From contig NZ_MORL01000001.1 of NCBI RefSeq assembly GCF_001870735.1, forward strand, positions 933,222-997,221: DNA of 64,000 nt. Reading direction: 5' to 3'. This document shows positions 9,701 to 18,336 of the stretch, piece after piece (the stretch's first letter is position 1; the number at the start of each line of letters is the position of its first letter). Source of the DNA: Arsenicibacter rosenii. Its GTDB lineage: Bacteria; Bacteroidota; Bacteroidia; Cytophagales; Spirosomataceae. The notes beneath the pieces were generated by a model, which was given only the letters and a program-made list of their open reading frames with translations, did not search any database and was not told where the DNA came from. The translations under genes were made by a program, and so were the position numbers.

Positions 9701-11085
9701 ACCTGTTTTTTGGCTTTCTCCAGCTCGGCAGCGGCCGTCTGATTTTTCAGGTTAAACTCATTGGTCAACGAGGTACCTTCAGCCATCGCTTTGGCTGCCA
9801 GCTGTTGCTTATCACGTACCACATCGGTCTGGCTGGCCAGCAGACTCATCACCTTAATTGACTCTTGGGAGCCGACCTTCATTTCGGCCAGTCGCTGGGC
9901 CACCTGCGTATTACTCAGCCCCTTGAACGATTCGGCCAGTTTCAGCAGAAACTCATTCGGATTGGTGTTAATCAGCCCCTGAACTTCTGATTTAGCCATG
10001 CCCATCTGCTTGGCAAACGCGTCAATCTCGTTTGCCCCCGTCAGCATGATATTGGTAATACCACCGGCGGCGATTTCGGCCGATAGCCCAAGCTCCTGCA
10101 TGGCGGCACCCAAACCCATCGTTTCCGATATCTGCGGAGCCAGGTTGCCCAGCTGACCGATCCGTGTGGTAAACTCGGCCACTACCGGAGCGGTCGCCGA
10201 TCCGGCCGCCCCTAGCTCGTTCATGGCCGAACCGATCTGGTTGATAGCTTCGCCGGCGTTCAGGTCTTTGGTTTCCTTAAAAAGCTGCGACAGCGTTCCC
10301 ATTTTAGACGCCACTTCTTCAGCTCCTCCCGAGAACTCATCCCCCAGCGCAACGTTGGCTTTGTCGGTCATCTCGACGAAACCGCGCATTTCATCGGTGG
10401 CAATACCGATCTGACCACCTACCTGCGCAATATCCAGCAGCGCTTCCTGACTACTGCGGGTATCCAGATTTTTCAGCGTTTCGTTCAGCCCTTCGACTTC
10501 TTCGGTTGTCATACCGGTGGCCTTCCGGATGTCGGCAAATGCATCGGACTGCTTAGCAGCTGCTTCTACGGACTCCTTACCGAAATCGACAACGGCGTCG
10601 ATGACGTCATCGAGCTGAATGGCGGCAAAAGTGCTCAGGAAATCATCTTTCAGCTGTCCCCAGAGGCTGCTTTGCTGATCAACGGCATCATTGAGATTGC
10701 GCATTTCCTGCCGGACGTCGGCAATTTTGCCGTCGACGTCCTTGACCTGCTCCATCTTTTCCAGCCACTCTTCCGAGCCGATCTTGAGTTGGTTTAGTTC
10801 CTGGTGCAGCAGCCGGCTACTGGCCCTGAGCTCGTTCAGACTGGCATCATTCAGATCAATACTGCGGGTGTATTCCTTGATTTCGTCGGTAAGATCAGCC
10901 TGACGTCTGCGCAGTTCGGTATAGGCTTCTTTCTGCTCATCGGTCCATTCGTCCGAAACCTGCCCCATTTCCCGGAGCTCGCCTTTAACCTCACGCAGCT
11001 CGGACTTAAGGCCTTCCAGCGACACCGACGCTTCATCAGTATCTATCTCGGTCCGGAGCTTTACGCTTTCATCTAATTGTCCCAT
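6706..11085 (-). CDS. Tail tape measure protein
   Basis: 1459 residues from the ATG at 11085 (MGQLDESVKL); the longer open frame begins inside the terminator hairpin. Order: coiled coil (about 20-140), tape-measure core (ATGMTTEEVEGLNETLKNLD, then alpha-helical repeats), hydrophobic stretches near 520-690 (PIGIVITAIAALAAGLVIAY and similar), a long charged coiled coil (about 800-1130), a further hydrophobic patch (PLGLIGVAASAAMAAIQIGI), then a Gly-rich C-terminus. This sets tail length and forms part of the DNA channel; at about 0.15 nm per residue it implies a tail near 200 nm (inference). It is the largest gene in the window and marks the phage as long-tailed. Confidence 0.93.
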   Translation of the reverse strand: MGQLDESVKLRTEIDTDEASVSLEGLKSELREVKGELREMGQVSDEWTDEQKEAYTELRRRQADLTDEIKEYTRSIDLNDASLNELRASSRLLHQELNQLKIGSEEWLEKMEQVKDVDGKIADVRQEMRNLNDAVDQQSSLWGQLKDDFLSTFAAIQLDDVIDAVVDFGKESVEAAAKQSDAFADIRKATGMTTEEVEGLNETLKNLDTRSSQEALLDIAQVGGQIGIATDEMRGFVEMTDKANVALGDEFSGGAEEVASKMGTLSQLFKETKDLNAGEAINQIGSAMNELGAAGSATAPVVAEFTTRIGQLGNLAPQISETMGLGAAMQELGLSAEIAAGGITNIMLTGANEIDAFAKQMGMAKSEVQGLINTNPNEFLLKLAESFKGLSNTQVAQRLAEMKVGSQESIKVMSLLASQTDVVRDKQQLAAKAMAEGTSLTNEFNLKNQTAAAELEKAKKQVENFKTELGVGLMPVVTTTVSGLVLFLNAIRNIPQFVTENKTAIGLLALGLVTLNANMIQAQVTTLAKVAADKAAAAASTLAAAADQVRAQRTAATTTAETAAGAATKSRTLQETLANAQTTISNGLTQAKVVLTNAWTVAQNALNTALKANPIGIVITAIAALAAGLVIAYEKSETFRGIVNGVWAALKVLWDMLSPVQDAFSGLFSLLQRGVALWLNLQQAVVGFAAGALQAILGAFYEPAKNAIMSLWNAIADFGNKLLEFGGKIAAFLGLDDVAAKARAAGEKMGTAFKEAYDKELTAARTKDAADHDAHVTKKTSADSAAALKSAQAMLNANKDALSGMGSDNDGHRTKEQQKEAEHAKKVAEEKKKANVDAVNDIRSRNIELIADEQTRKLAQLEFERDKERARITESKADHALKTRQMQLVEKQYEADVAAVQKDFRDKKAAEEKAAMEKYLADQEARKQKEKQLFDELIQYEQATNKTNSEFQLNLTTLTESQKLNLRKQQLQQSYNETAAAINKEYADKVKEIQDNVRDNDERMKAIKTLNEWKNSQLSAADQKHTQDMTALNQEHLEKRRANTKEFFDGINGLMNGDYTAFMGFLNKKLANDKAANNQKLQDFTQKGTETLEVAGQVVQSLQQLNQKFLDSQLKKIQKEKDTQVKSWEDQYKAGKISKEQFDKEVDKINQDSAAKEKEAKLTAWKRDQKLQIAMALINAAMAALKSLATMGFPLGLIGVAASAAMAAIQIGIIKSQKPPDFARGGFVNGGVPVGPRHGSRYGESGLAIVERNPDGTYGEEKGEMEGGEPVMILSRNTYANNRPIIDRLLHSSLHRNGAPIYKAGGIVGSDGGSYRDYLEPLRKGKMYLFGSKKKREAEEAAAAAQAEADAAMSDMGGDYSGDDGGYSSTTAGSADDTVSMTNEEIGKSQKLMEGIETNTADTVDKLGNANFALGAISIKLDTANGYLAQIAAKNLNVSVTNIINIQNNIEAVNRDSNL

Positions 11086-11093
11086 TGGATGTG

Positions 11094-11131
11094 AATAAAA
11101 AAAGCCACGCGGCAAGGTGCGGCGTGGCTTT
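11094..11131 (-). terminator. Terminator upstream of tape measure gene
   Basis: Arms AAAGCCACGC (11101-11110) and GCGTGGCTTT (11122-11131) with a T tract on the minus strand at 11100-11094. A GTCCTGTT motif (11146-11139) sits between the stop of the preceding gene and the hairpin. Confidence 0.8.
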
Positions 11132-11152
11132 CGGGCAAAACAGGACAATATT

Positions 11153-11689
11153 TCAGTCAGTATCTTCTTCTGCAGTCATTTTGATCTGTGCGGCAATCCA
11201 TTCCGAGGTACGCCAGGCAAGTCGCTTCTTACCGACATTCACCATATTCATTTTGGTTTCGTTGTACCACGTTCCGGAATAAGGCCGTTTGGTGGTATAC
11301 ACCTTGCGGCTGAAACTGATACCGGCCGCAATCCTGCGCACGGCATTTGGTACGGTGGCAATGCGTGAGCCGGTACGGTCCCAGTAACCGGATACATAAG
11401 CAAAATTTCCGATACCCACCTTCTCTACAAAGAATTCCATCGCATCGATGGGCGGCATACTGCCCCGATAGCGGAGCTGGCGCATATCCTTGAAGCGGCC
11501 ATAATTCAGCAGATCTATTTCAGCGGCCACCTGCGTAGCCGACCGCACAATATGATACCGGAATGAGCGCATCAGCTCTTCAGTCAGCACCAGCCGTTTG
11601 GCTTCCAGCGCCCGCCGGAAGTATAACAACGCATCGGCCGTCAGCTCCTCGAGCACTTCCGTCGCTATTTCGTCGAAGGTTAAATCCAT
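11153..11689 (-). CDS. Phage protein of the tail module, unknown
   Basis: 178 residues. Basic, with RGSMPPIDAMEFFVEKVGIGNF in the middle. It sits between the 720-residue structural protein (2 nt away) and the tape measure gene, where tail assembly or tail-tube accessory proteins are usual. No domain recognised. Confidence 0.7.
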   Translation of the reverse strand: MDLTFDEIATEVLEELTADALLYFRRALEAKRLVLTEELMRSFRYHIVRSATQVAAEIDLLNYGRFKDMRQLRYRGSMPPIDAMEFFVEKVGIGNFAYVSGYWDRTGSRIATVPNAVRRIAAGISFSRKVYTTKRPYSGTWYNETKMNMVNVGKKRLAWRTSEWIAAQIKMTAEEDTD

Positions 11690-11691
11690 GA

Positions 11692-13854
11692 TCAGAAAAA
11701 CGTAAAAGAGCCAATGTTTTCCGTAGCGGCATAAACGCCACCCGTGTTCACATAATAGTGTGCCGTTGCGGCCGGTACAACCGTTCCCCGCAGTGACGCC
11801 GGCAGTTGCAGTACGTATTGGGGTACGAACGCACCGAACGGCTCATTGATCACACACGGACCGGCCGACCATTGCATGTTGGTCATCGATGCCGCAAAGC
11901 GAAGTTTCATGGTCAGCGTATAGCTCTGATCCGGATTGCGGGTTAACAGAATATAGATGGCCGTCCCGTTATCATAAACCGACTGCGTGGCATTGACACA
12001 GGCTCCGTACTGATCGGCATACGCCTGCGTATTAATGGCCGACCACGCCACTTCGGCCTTCGCATCGGCATCGGCCTGACTGATCCCGGAACCATACTGA
12101 CCGGCGGCTACATTGATTAAGGCACTCGACCCGATGGTACCGGTACCACACCCCTGTTTGACATAGGTTCCATACCGGTTAATGGCCACGTTCAGATATG
12201 GCGCCAGCGTACACCCGCCGTATTGATTTGCATACGCCTGACTATTGAAGGCCGACCACGCCACTTCGGCCTTCGCATCGGCATCGGCCTGCGAGATTTC
12301 AGAACCATAGGTACCTGCATCAATCACAATCAATGCCGTTGACCCTACCTGATTTGGCTGACAGTTGTTTCGGTGGAACGTTCCGTACCGCTCAATCCGG
12401 ACATTGAGAAACGGAGTCACCACACATGACTCCGCTTCCTGAGGCGGAATGTAATCGGTACTGTCCGGCAGATTGATCACAATCACCGGCGGGATAACCG
12501 GCTCTCCGGTATTGAGATAAATCTGACGGCGAAGCGTGGTAATCTGACGGCCGGTACGCTTTCCGTTGGCGTCCAGCTCACAGGCAAATGTAAAGCTCTC
12601 CCAGGCTGTCGGCTGGGTACTGGATGCCACCGGCGTGGGCAGGTTAGAGATATTACGCTCCTTATTGGCATACAAAAACGAAAACTGCCGGCCGATCAGC
12701 TGCTCGTCGTCATTTGCGGCCAGATAGCTGTCACCCTGAAGCACCAGCGGCAGGTGTGCACGGTCTGTTACCAGAAATATATCATGCGACATGGCCAGCT
12801 CCTGAAGCCACGTACGCTGCAAGGGGGTCAGGTATTCGGTATTGACAATCAGCTCACGGGTTCCCTGCACGTCGGTCACCACCTGCTCGGTATAGCTGGC
12901 AATACCATAGGTATCCCCCGCCCGCTCGGCTACCGATCGCGCCGGTTTCAGCGATTCGCTGCCGGTACCGACCAGGCTCAGCGTATCGACCCCGCCTAAT
13001 GAATTCGAAAAGAGAATAAACCGGCATTGCCGGTAATACCGTTGATCGGGATAATACCGGCGTACTGCGCTGATCCGTTCCGTACTCTCGTTCGATAGCC
13101 AAACCTGGTAAAACTTAACCCGCTTTTCTTTGGCAAACGCCCCCACTACCGTCGGCCCGACCGGTATACAGTAAACTGTCATTGATGAAATATCAGTTGC
13201 CGTCAGCAGCGTTGCTGTCTCTGTCGTATCGTCATCGAAGGTATACTGCACCCGTAACCGGAGCTCCGCCGGCGACGGACTCAGGTTATTGAGAAAGTAA
13301 AGGAACTCGGGTTGTCCGGGCAGGACTTTCTTGCTGTCAGGTTGCCAGGTCAGGAACCTTCCGGCCAGTGCAAACGAGCTAACAAACACGCCCATTCCCC
13401 AGAATGCGTAATCGCGCTCGGCAATACCGGCTTTGATCATCCATTCGGTATTTGACTGATCAGAGCTCGCCGTATTATTCTCGTAAATGATTGTCTGAAC
13501 GGTGTAAAACTGCCGTGTCATCTGCTCGCAGATGCTGATATACTGCTGGTTGAACTTAGGTAGCGAGACCGCCAGCAGGGAATCAGCAATATCCTGAAGT
13601 TCGAACGACGCACCGGCATATACCAGATTCCCGCCGAATTGTCGGGGTGGTGCTTCAGAAGCCTCCAGCGGGTTGGCCGTCATTTTGGTGAATGTATTGG
13701 CCCGGAAAAACTCCTGCACGTACAGATCGGCCGTGTAGCGGATTTCGGCCCGGTTGGGATAGGTCACAGGGTTGAGCGAGGCCTGCCGGATAACCAGATA
13801 ATTCCGGCTCAGCCGGACCGGCAGATACATGGCGGTAGCAAACGGATCAATCAT
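11692..13854 (-). CDS. Structural protein with two DUF5977 repeats
   Basis: 720 residues. The N-terminal 460 residues are a beta-rich unknown region. Two tandem repeats follow (about 515-585 and 586-655), each with YGS-x-ISQADADAKAEVAW and a Cys-containing turn, matching the DUF5977 repeat family of Bacteroidota surface and phage proteins. The C-terminal about 70 residues form a beta domain. The repeats are nearly identical in DNA too. The gene overlaps its upstream neighbour by a few bases, so it belongs to the late operon. It is probably a tail or adhesion component; the repeats may bind the host surface (inference). Confidence 0.8.
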   Translation of the reverse strand: MIDPFATAMYLPVRLSRNYLVIRQASLNPVTYPNRAEIRYTADLYVQEFFRANTFTKMTANPLEASEAPPRQFGGNLVYAGASFELQDIADSLLAVSLPKFNQQYISICEQMTRQFYTVQTIIYENNTASSDQSNTEWMIKAGIAERDYAFWGMGVFVSSFALAGRFLTWQPDSKKVLPGQPEFLYFLNNLSPSPAELRLRVQYTFDDDTTETATLLTATDISSMTVYCIPVGPTVVGAFAKEKRVKFYQVWLSNESTERISAVRRYYPDQRYYRQCRFILFSNSLGGVDTLSLVGTGSESLKPARSVAERAGDTYGIASYTEQVVTDVQGTRELIVNTEYLTPLQRTWLQELAMSHDIFLVTDRAHLPLVLQGDSYLAANDDEQLIGRQFSFLYANKERNISNLPTPVASSTQPTAWESFTFACELDANGKRTGRQITTLRRQIYLNTGEPVIPPVIVINLPDSTDYIPPQEAESCVVTPFLNVRIERYGTFHRNNCQPNQVGSTALIVIDAGTYGSEISQADADAKAEVAWSAFNSQAYANQYGGCTLAPYLNVAINRYGTYVKQGCGTGTIGSSALINVAAGQYGSGISQADADAKAEVAWSAINTQAYADQYGACVNATQSVYDNGTAIYILLTRNPDQSYTLTMKLRFAASMTNMQWSAGPCVINEPFGAFVPQYVLQLPASLRGTVVPAATAHYYVNTGGVYAATENIGSFTFF
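12037..12291. repeat. Direct repeat inside DUF5977 gene
   Basis: A 42-bp segment at 12037-12078 recurs exactly at 12250-12291, 213 bp (71 codons) apart. It encodes the conserved SQADADAKAEVAWSA core of each repeat. Confidence 0.88.
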
Positions 13855-14315
13855 CGCTTATAAACGGTTGACAGGTTGAACGTAGCCATAAACTCCATCC
13901 GGAAACCGTAATGACTATCCAGCCAGAGCTGGCTGACGGCCTCCTTTTTAATACCCGTGACCTCACAGATAATTGACCCGTCTTTTGTGTCTTTGTGAAG
14001 CTTGCTTTGCAGCCGGTACAGAATGGACAAAGCGCTGTCATACGCCCTGATCTGCGCGTCATGATCATCCTGAGGGGCATCAAAAAGTACGGAGATACCC
14101 GACTGAAAAACTTCGTTGAAGTTATGATTACCGGTCGAGTCGGAAATGATGGTCGGCTGCTCCAGCCAGGCAAAGGGGTAGTTAAAATCGGGGTGCGAGC
14201 GGGGCGCTTCCAGTCCGAGTTCGACTGACCCGAACATAAAAAAGGTTAGTTCCGGATCATTGTCGGCCCATTCCTGAAAGTAGGCCACATAGTTTAGCAG
14301 GGTACCTGTCTTCAT
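13851..14315 (-). CDS. Tail completion/terminator-like phage protein
   Basis: About 154 residues from the ATG at 14315 (MKTGTLLNYVAYFQEWADND); the open frame reaches upstream to 14345. Small alpha/beta protein with IISDSTGNHNFNEVFQSGISVLF and LYRLQSKLHKD. Its size, and its position ahead of the long tail proteins, suggest a tail terminator or completion protein, but no motif proves it. A 15-bp inverted repeat covers its leader. Confidence 0.65.
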   Translation of the reverse strand: MKTGTLLNYVAYFQEWADNDPELTFFMFGSVELGLEAPRSHPDFNYPFAWLEQPTIISDSTGNHNFNEVFQSGISVLFDAPQDDHDAQIRAYDSALSILYRLQSKLHKDTKDGSIICEVTGIKKEAVSQLWLDSHYGFRMEFMATFNLSTVYKR

Positions 14316-14321
14316 ACAAAA

Positions 14322-14367
14322 TCCTGTTTCCGGCAAAGATGCCAAGCGGCAATTGCCGGAAACAGGA
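14322..14367 (-). promoter_or_regulatory. Leader hairpin of gene 13851-14315
   Basis: Perfect arms TCCTGTTTCCGGCAA (14322-14336) and TTGCCGGAAACAGGA (14353-14367) with a 16-nt loop, ending 6 nt before the start codon. It includes a GTCCTGTTT motif. It could be a terminator for the former upstream gene or a translational control hairpin. Confidence 0.7.
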
Positions 14368-14412
14368 CATAATCTTTAATAGTATCATGTCAAAAAAATA
14401 ATTTCTTAAATT

Positions 14413-14434
14413 TATAGCGCTTTGTATAGCGCTT
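14413..14434. repeat. Tandem TATAGCGCTT direct repeat upstream of Mrr/STAND gene
   Basis: TATAGCGCTT at 14413-14422 and again at 14425-14434, 12 bp centre to centre, each holding the palindrome AGCGCT. It lies about 60 bp before the cargo gene and could be a regulator site. Confidence 0.5.
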
Positions 14435-14494
14435 CACAGAGGCAAACTCTTTTACAATTAGCATTATTAACATTCTTTACCCACTTTTAGACAA

Positions 14495-16789
14495 ATGAAT
14501 AATTACGACTTACTAATTTTATCTGCTGATGAATTTGAAAACTTCACTAGAGATCTTTTACAAGCCAAGCTGAATGTATTCATTGAGAGTTTTACAAGTG
14601 GCCCAGATGGTGGTATTGACTTAAGATATGCCACAGATAAAAATAAAAAAATAATTATTCAAGCCAAAAGATACAAAGACTACAATTCACTGATAAATAA
14701 CCTAAAAAAAGAAATCAAAAATCCAATAAAATTAAATCCAGAGAGATATATAATATCAACAACAGTTGGATTAACACCTAAAAACAAAGAAGATATCCTA
14801 AAACTATTCTCCCCTCACATAAAATCAACAGAAGATATTATCGGAAATGATGACTTACAAAATCTTCTAAGTTTACACAAGAAAATTGAATTAAAATATT
14901 TCAAGTTATGGATTACCAGTACAAGGGTACTTGAGAAAACCTTACACAGTAAAATTTACAATCAATCAGAATTTGAAATCGAGGAAATACGTAATCAGGT
15001 AAAACTATTTGTTCAAAATAGAAGCTTTCATAAAGCACTAAGTATACTAAGTAAGTACAAATATGTAATTATTTCAGGGATCCCCGGAATTGGAAAAACA
15101 ACCTTAGCTAGAATGCTAACATTACGTTTTCTATCCCAAGAATATAATGAGTTTATTTATTTAAACAGCTCAATTGATGAAGCTTATCAATATTTCAATA
15201 TTAATACTAGTCAAATTTTTCTATTTGATGACTTCCTTGGAAAGAATTTCTTTCAATATGATAACAATAAAAATGAAGACGCAAAAATCATTAAACTAAT
15301 TAATAAAATCAGGAGCAGCAATAATAAATTAATCATTTTCACTACTCGGGAATACATCTTAAACCAAGCTATGTTTTCATTCGAGGAATTTACATTAAAC
15401 CATATTGATATAGCAAAGTGTACAATTGATTTAACATCTTACACAAGTATAATCAAAGCAAAAATACTATACAATCACATGTTTTTTGCTGAAATACCTA
15501 AAAGTCATTTAAGTGACCTAATGAAACATAATAATTTATCAAAAATAGTAAACCATAAAAACTATAACCCGCGGATAATTGAAGCAATAATTAATAAAAA
15601 AATTTGGACTTTATGCAACAGCACTGATTTTTCCAATCAGATTAAATCTTACTTTGACAACCCAGAAAGCGTCTGGTTGCATACATTTCAAAAGGCTCTT
15701 GATCCTATCTCAAAATACACCTTGCTTGTCTTACTAACACTTGGAACTCCTTTGCTACTAGAAGATTTAGAGGAAGCATTGACATCATTTTTAAAAAACA
15801 ATCAAAGTGAATTGAATTTATTTTTCGACCCTTTAAAGTTCAATAAATCAATAAAAGAATTGGAGAATACATTTATTAAAACCCAAATAGATGAAGATAA
15901 GTCTATAATTATCGAATATCAAAATCCATCTATTCAAGACTTTCTATTAAACTACATTAGAGATAAAAAATATTTAATAAAAAACCTAATTAATGGAGCA
16001 ATATTTAAAGCACAATTCTTTACAATATTCACTTCTTTAGACGAGGAATCAGAAAATTATTACTCCAAAATAAAACTTTCTCCGGAATTAGCGAAGCAAG
16101 CATTCGAGAAAATAAAAAGCAATTATCATAATTTAAAAAACTTAAATTTCAATGTACAACATTCCCCTTTTGACGAAAATGAATTCTGGAGTTTTTCTAT
16201 TGAAAATGAATACAGTTTCTTATACACATTATTAATTGAGTTGCAATCAATCAAAAAAGAGGTCGAAGAATTTGTCAGAATCGAATTTAACAAGATAATA
16301 TATATACAAACTTATGATTTCAATGAACAAGATAAATATATTAAAATTTTCGAGATGTTAAAACATTATTCTCTAGAGTTTGATGGACTAATGGTAATTG
16401 ATAGCTTTTTTAAAAATCTCATTAATCTCAACAATTTTATCAATTTTATTTCACTAAGAAATATTTTACCTGACACTTATAAAACATATACAAGCTCAAG
16501 GTCTTTTGAAGAAAATTTACGCATTATAGTCAACGAAGAATTAAAATCAGCAACACCATATGCCCTTGAAGAACTAGCAGAGAATATGATAATATTATCG
16601 AAAGAATTCGATTTTGATTTTGAGCAAGAGTTTTCAACATTAAACTATAAACTCAGCGAAAAAAGAGATTCATATAATGAGTATTATGATGAAGAAAGAT
16701 CTCATGAAACTTATGCTCATAGTGAGTATCAAGAACTTGACGAAGAAAAACAAATCGAAGACTTGTTTAATGGTTTACTTAATCAATAA
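14495..16789 (+). CDS. Mrr-like endonuclease fused to STAND-type NTPase (defence candidate)
   Basis: 764 residues, very AT-rich and on the opposite strand to the phage late genes. The N-terminal 100 residues form an Mrr-type PD-(D/E)XK nuclease: FENFTRDLL, then GPDGGIDLRY and IIIQAKRYKDY, with the catalytic Asp and the Q-x-K present. A P-loop NTPase follows with Walker A ISGIPGIGKTTLARML (about 192-207), Walker B IFLFDDFLG (about 240) and a sensor-like IIFTTREYIL; this resembles nSTAND3 NTPases. The C-terminal about 400 residues are helical and may sense the trigger. Proposed role: an intracellular phage sensor that fires the nuclease. It sits between two late genes and looks like inserted cargo with its own leader. 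Confidence 0.82.
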   Translation: MNNYDLLILSADEFENFTRDLLQAKLNVFIESFTSGPDGGIDLRYATDKNKKIIIQAKRYKDYNSLINNLKKEIKNPIKLNPERYIISTTVGLTPKNKEDILKLFSPHIKSTEDIIGNDDLQNLLSLHKKIELKYFKLWITSTRVLEKTLHSKIYNQSEFEIEEIRNQVKLFVQNRSFHKALSILSKYKYVIISGIPGIGKTTLARMLTLRFLSQEYNEFIYLNSSIDEAYQYFNINTSQIFLFDDFLGKNFFQYDNNKNEDAKIIKLINKIRSSNNKLIIFTTREYILNQAMFSFEEFTLNHIDIAKCTIDLTSYTSIIKAKILYNHMFFAEIPKSHLSDLMKHNNLSKIVNHKNYNPRIIEAIINKKIWTLCNSTDFSNQIKSYFDNPESVWLHTFQKALDPISKYTLLVLLTLGTPLLLEDLEEALTSFLKNNQSELNLFFDPLKFNKSIKELENTFIKTQIDEDKSIIIEYQNPSIQDFLLNYIRDKKYLIKNLINGAIFKAQFFTIFTSLDEESENYYSKIKLSPELAKQAFEKIKSNYHNLKNLNFNVQHSPFDENEFWSFSIENEYSFLYTLLIELQSIKKEVEEFVRIEFNKIIYIQTYDFNEQDKYIKIFEMLKHYSLEFDGLMVIDSFFKNLINLNNFINFISLRNILPDTYKTYTSSRSFEENLRIIVNEELKSATPYALEELAENMIILSKEFDFDFEQEFSTLNYKLSEKRDSYNEYYDEERSHETYAHSEYQELDEEKQIEDLFNGLLNQ

Positions 16790-16809
16790 CTAAAATAACG
16801 TATATTCTA

Positions 16810-17628
16810 TTACACATTAACTTGATTCGCACTGTTTCGCTTTAAGGTCCTGTGCTTCAAATACAGCCAGATCGTATGGCAGTTTTCAGCACATACCTGC
16901 TGAAACTGTCCATGTGTCCCCAGCTCAGCCACCTGCTCCAGACATGTCAGCCATCCCTCCCCGTTCTTGTACAGGGGTGGCGCTTTTTCTTCCGGATCAC
17001 CGCCGAATACTTCCCCGTACCGCTCCAGAAACGAGCGGTTCAGGCTTTCAAAGTATTGAACTACCGCAATAACTACCCCGAAATGAAGCTTTGAAAATTC
17101 AGCGGCCCGCTCGTCGGCCAGTACTGAGTTGTATTCTTCACGGGCATCGCCGTTCCATTTCACTGACCGGCGAAAACTTTTGATATCCGTCCGCTGCGGG
17201 CGGCATAACGTGGCTACCAGCTTCAGCGCCGCTTCCTTGTGGCCTTTGGCAAATTGCAGGTAGTAGATGTTGGCCATCGCCAGCTCAATGGCCGACGTAT
17301 TGGCAAAGCCTTCGGCAGGCAGCAGGTAGTCTTTGCCGTTGAGCGTAAAATGCCCGAATGGCTGGCTGGTAACCGGCGTTTCAAACGCCCACTTTACCAG
17401 CTTTTTCAGCCGGTAAAGCTGCTCGCCGTTCAGCTGCGAAAGCTGCTTTACCTGGCAATCTGACAGAATCCGGAGCATCATTACCGTATAATGCGCCTTC
17501 CGGAGTTCGTGCTTCTCAACACTGGCAGACAGCTGGAGCAACAGTCCGTTCTTGAGCTGCTCAGGGGTGCATTCCTGCCAGCTGTCTGCCACATGATATT
17601 CCCGCTCACTGATCCAGAACTTTTTCAT
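16810..17628 (-). CDS. Phage late protein, unknown (tail-assembly position)
   Basis: 272 residues, soluble, mostly helical (LKNGLLLQLSASVEKHELRK, ELAMANIYYLQFAKGHKEAA). Start fixed by an ATGA overlap with the spanin-like gene. Before insertion of the Mrr/STAND gene it would have been followed directly by the gene at 13851-14315. Tail-assembly chaperone is one possibility; no recognised domain. Confidence 0.7.
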   Translation of the reverse strand: MKKFWISEREYHVADSWQECTPEQLKNGLLLQLSASVEKHELRKAHYTVMMLRILSDCQVKQLSQLNGEQLYRLKKLVKWAFETPVTSQPFGHFTLNGKDYLLPAEGFANTSAIELAMANIYYLQFAKGHKEAALKLVATLCRPQRTDIKSFRRSVKWNGDAREEYNSVLADERAAEFSKLHFGVVIAVVQYFESLNRSFLERYGEVFGGDPEEKAPPLYKNGEGWLTCLEQVAELGTHGQFQQVCAENCHTIWLYLKHRTLKRNSANQVNV

Positions 17629-18044
17629 CGGAATAAACCAAACTTAGCTGCAACAAAAACCACTACCCCGATCCGCCAGCTCCAGTTCTCCAGCCGTGAC
17701 ATACGCAATTGCTGCCGGGTTTGCCGGCCATCCCCTTCGGCCTGCTGCTGCAAATTGCCGGTAGCCTGCTGCTGACGGTTGATCCGTCCGAACTCGGCAT
17801 CTTTCTGCCGGATCGTATGATTCAGGTAAGCGATAGTTGAGTCTTTCAAGGCCTGCGCTTGCCGGCAGGTTTCCAGATCGATCCGCTGTTTCAGGATCAG
17901 CCGCGCGCCGGCTTCGGTTAGTACGATGGGACGGCCGGGTAACGGCCGGATACTGTCGGCCAGGCTCATTATAGTACCGGTCGATTTCCCGCTGCAGGTC
18001 ATCACCGTGCAGCTGATCAATATCACGCTTAAGACTATCTGCAT
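17625..18044 (-). CDS. Candidate unimolecular spanin (u-spanin)
   Basis: 139 residues from the ATG at 18044; the open frame extends to 18170. The N-terminus MQIVLSVILISC carries a lipobox (L-I-S-C), the middle is a Gln-rich helical region (LILKQRIDLETCRQAQALKD, then NRQQQATGNLQQQAEGDG), and the C-terminus is a membrane segment (WRIGVVVFVAAKFGLF). An outer-membrane lipid anchor plus a C-terminal inner-membrane segment in about 130 residues is the layout of phage T1 gp11, which fuses inner and outer membranes at lysis. It lies next to the holin and endolysin candidates. It overlaps the preceding gene in another frame by about 400 nt and ends in ATGA with the next gene. Confidence 0.65.
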   Translation of the reverse strand: MQIVLSVILISCTVMTCSGKSTGTIMSLADSIRPLPGRPIVLTEAGARLILKQRIDLETCRQAQALKDSTIAYLNHTIRQKDAEFGRINRQQQATGNLQQQAEGDGRQTRQQLRMSRLENWSWRIGVVVFVAAKFGLFR

Positions 18045-18336
18045 ATCCGAAAAGAAGTAAAAGTTGCTTATCCGTTGCGGCCTGACGCCAGAACAGTTCC
18101 TGATTGATGGAATCCTGCCGGTGCAGGTTTTTGTAGTAGGCCGTCGAGTCATACGGCAGTGTCTGTACAACTGACCGGCGGTGACCGTTGATCAACACTA
18201 CCAGCAGGACAGCCAGCGCCACGATCAGTATTACCCAGACCTTTATCCGTATGGTCTGGTCAAGCATCTCTGACAGGCTTTCTGTATGCTGCGGGCGGTC
18301 CGGTGGGGGCGGCGGTGGTACTGGTGGCGTTGTCAT
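17644..18336 (-). CDS. Small membrane protein of lysis module (C-terminus doubtful)
   Basis: Open frame of 230 residues, starting by an ATGA overlap with the holin gene. The N-terminal 120 residues look real: proline-rich start, one membrane segment (VWVILIVALAVLLVVLI), then a helical DSTAYYKNLHRQDSINQELF region. The remaining half (RTNRSRRAADPETADRS and onward) looks like an out-of-frame reading of the spanin-like gene. Either the two genes overlap heavily, as Rz/Rz1 do, or a frameshift joins them. An i-spanin role is possible. Confidence 0.55.
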   Translation of the reverse strand: MTTPPVPPPPPPDRPQHTESLSEMLDQTIRIKVWVILIVALAVLLVVLINGHRRSVVQTLPYDSTAYYKNLHRQDSINQELFWRQAATDKQLLLLFGYADSLKRDIDQLHGDDLQREIDRYYNEPGRQYPAVTRPSHRTNRSRRAADPETADRSGNLPASAGLERLNYRLPESYDPAERCRVRTDQPSAAGYRQFAAAGRRGWPANPAAIAYVTAGELELADRGSGFCCS

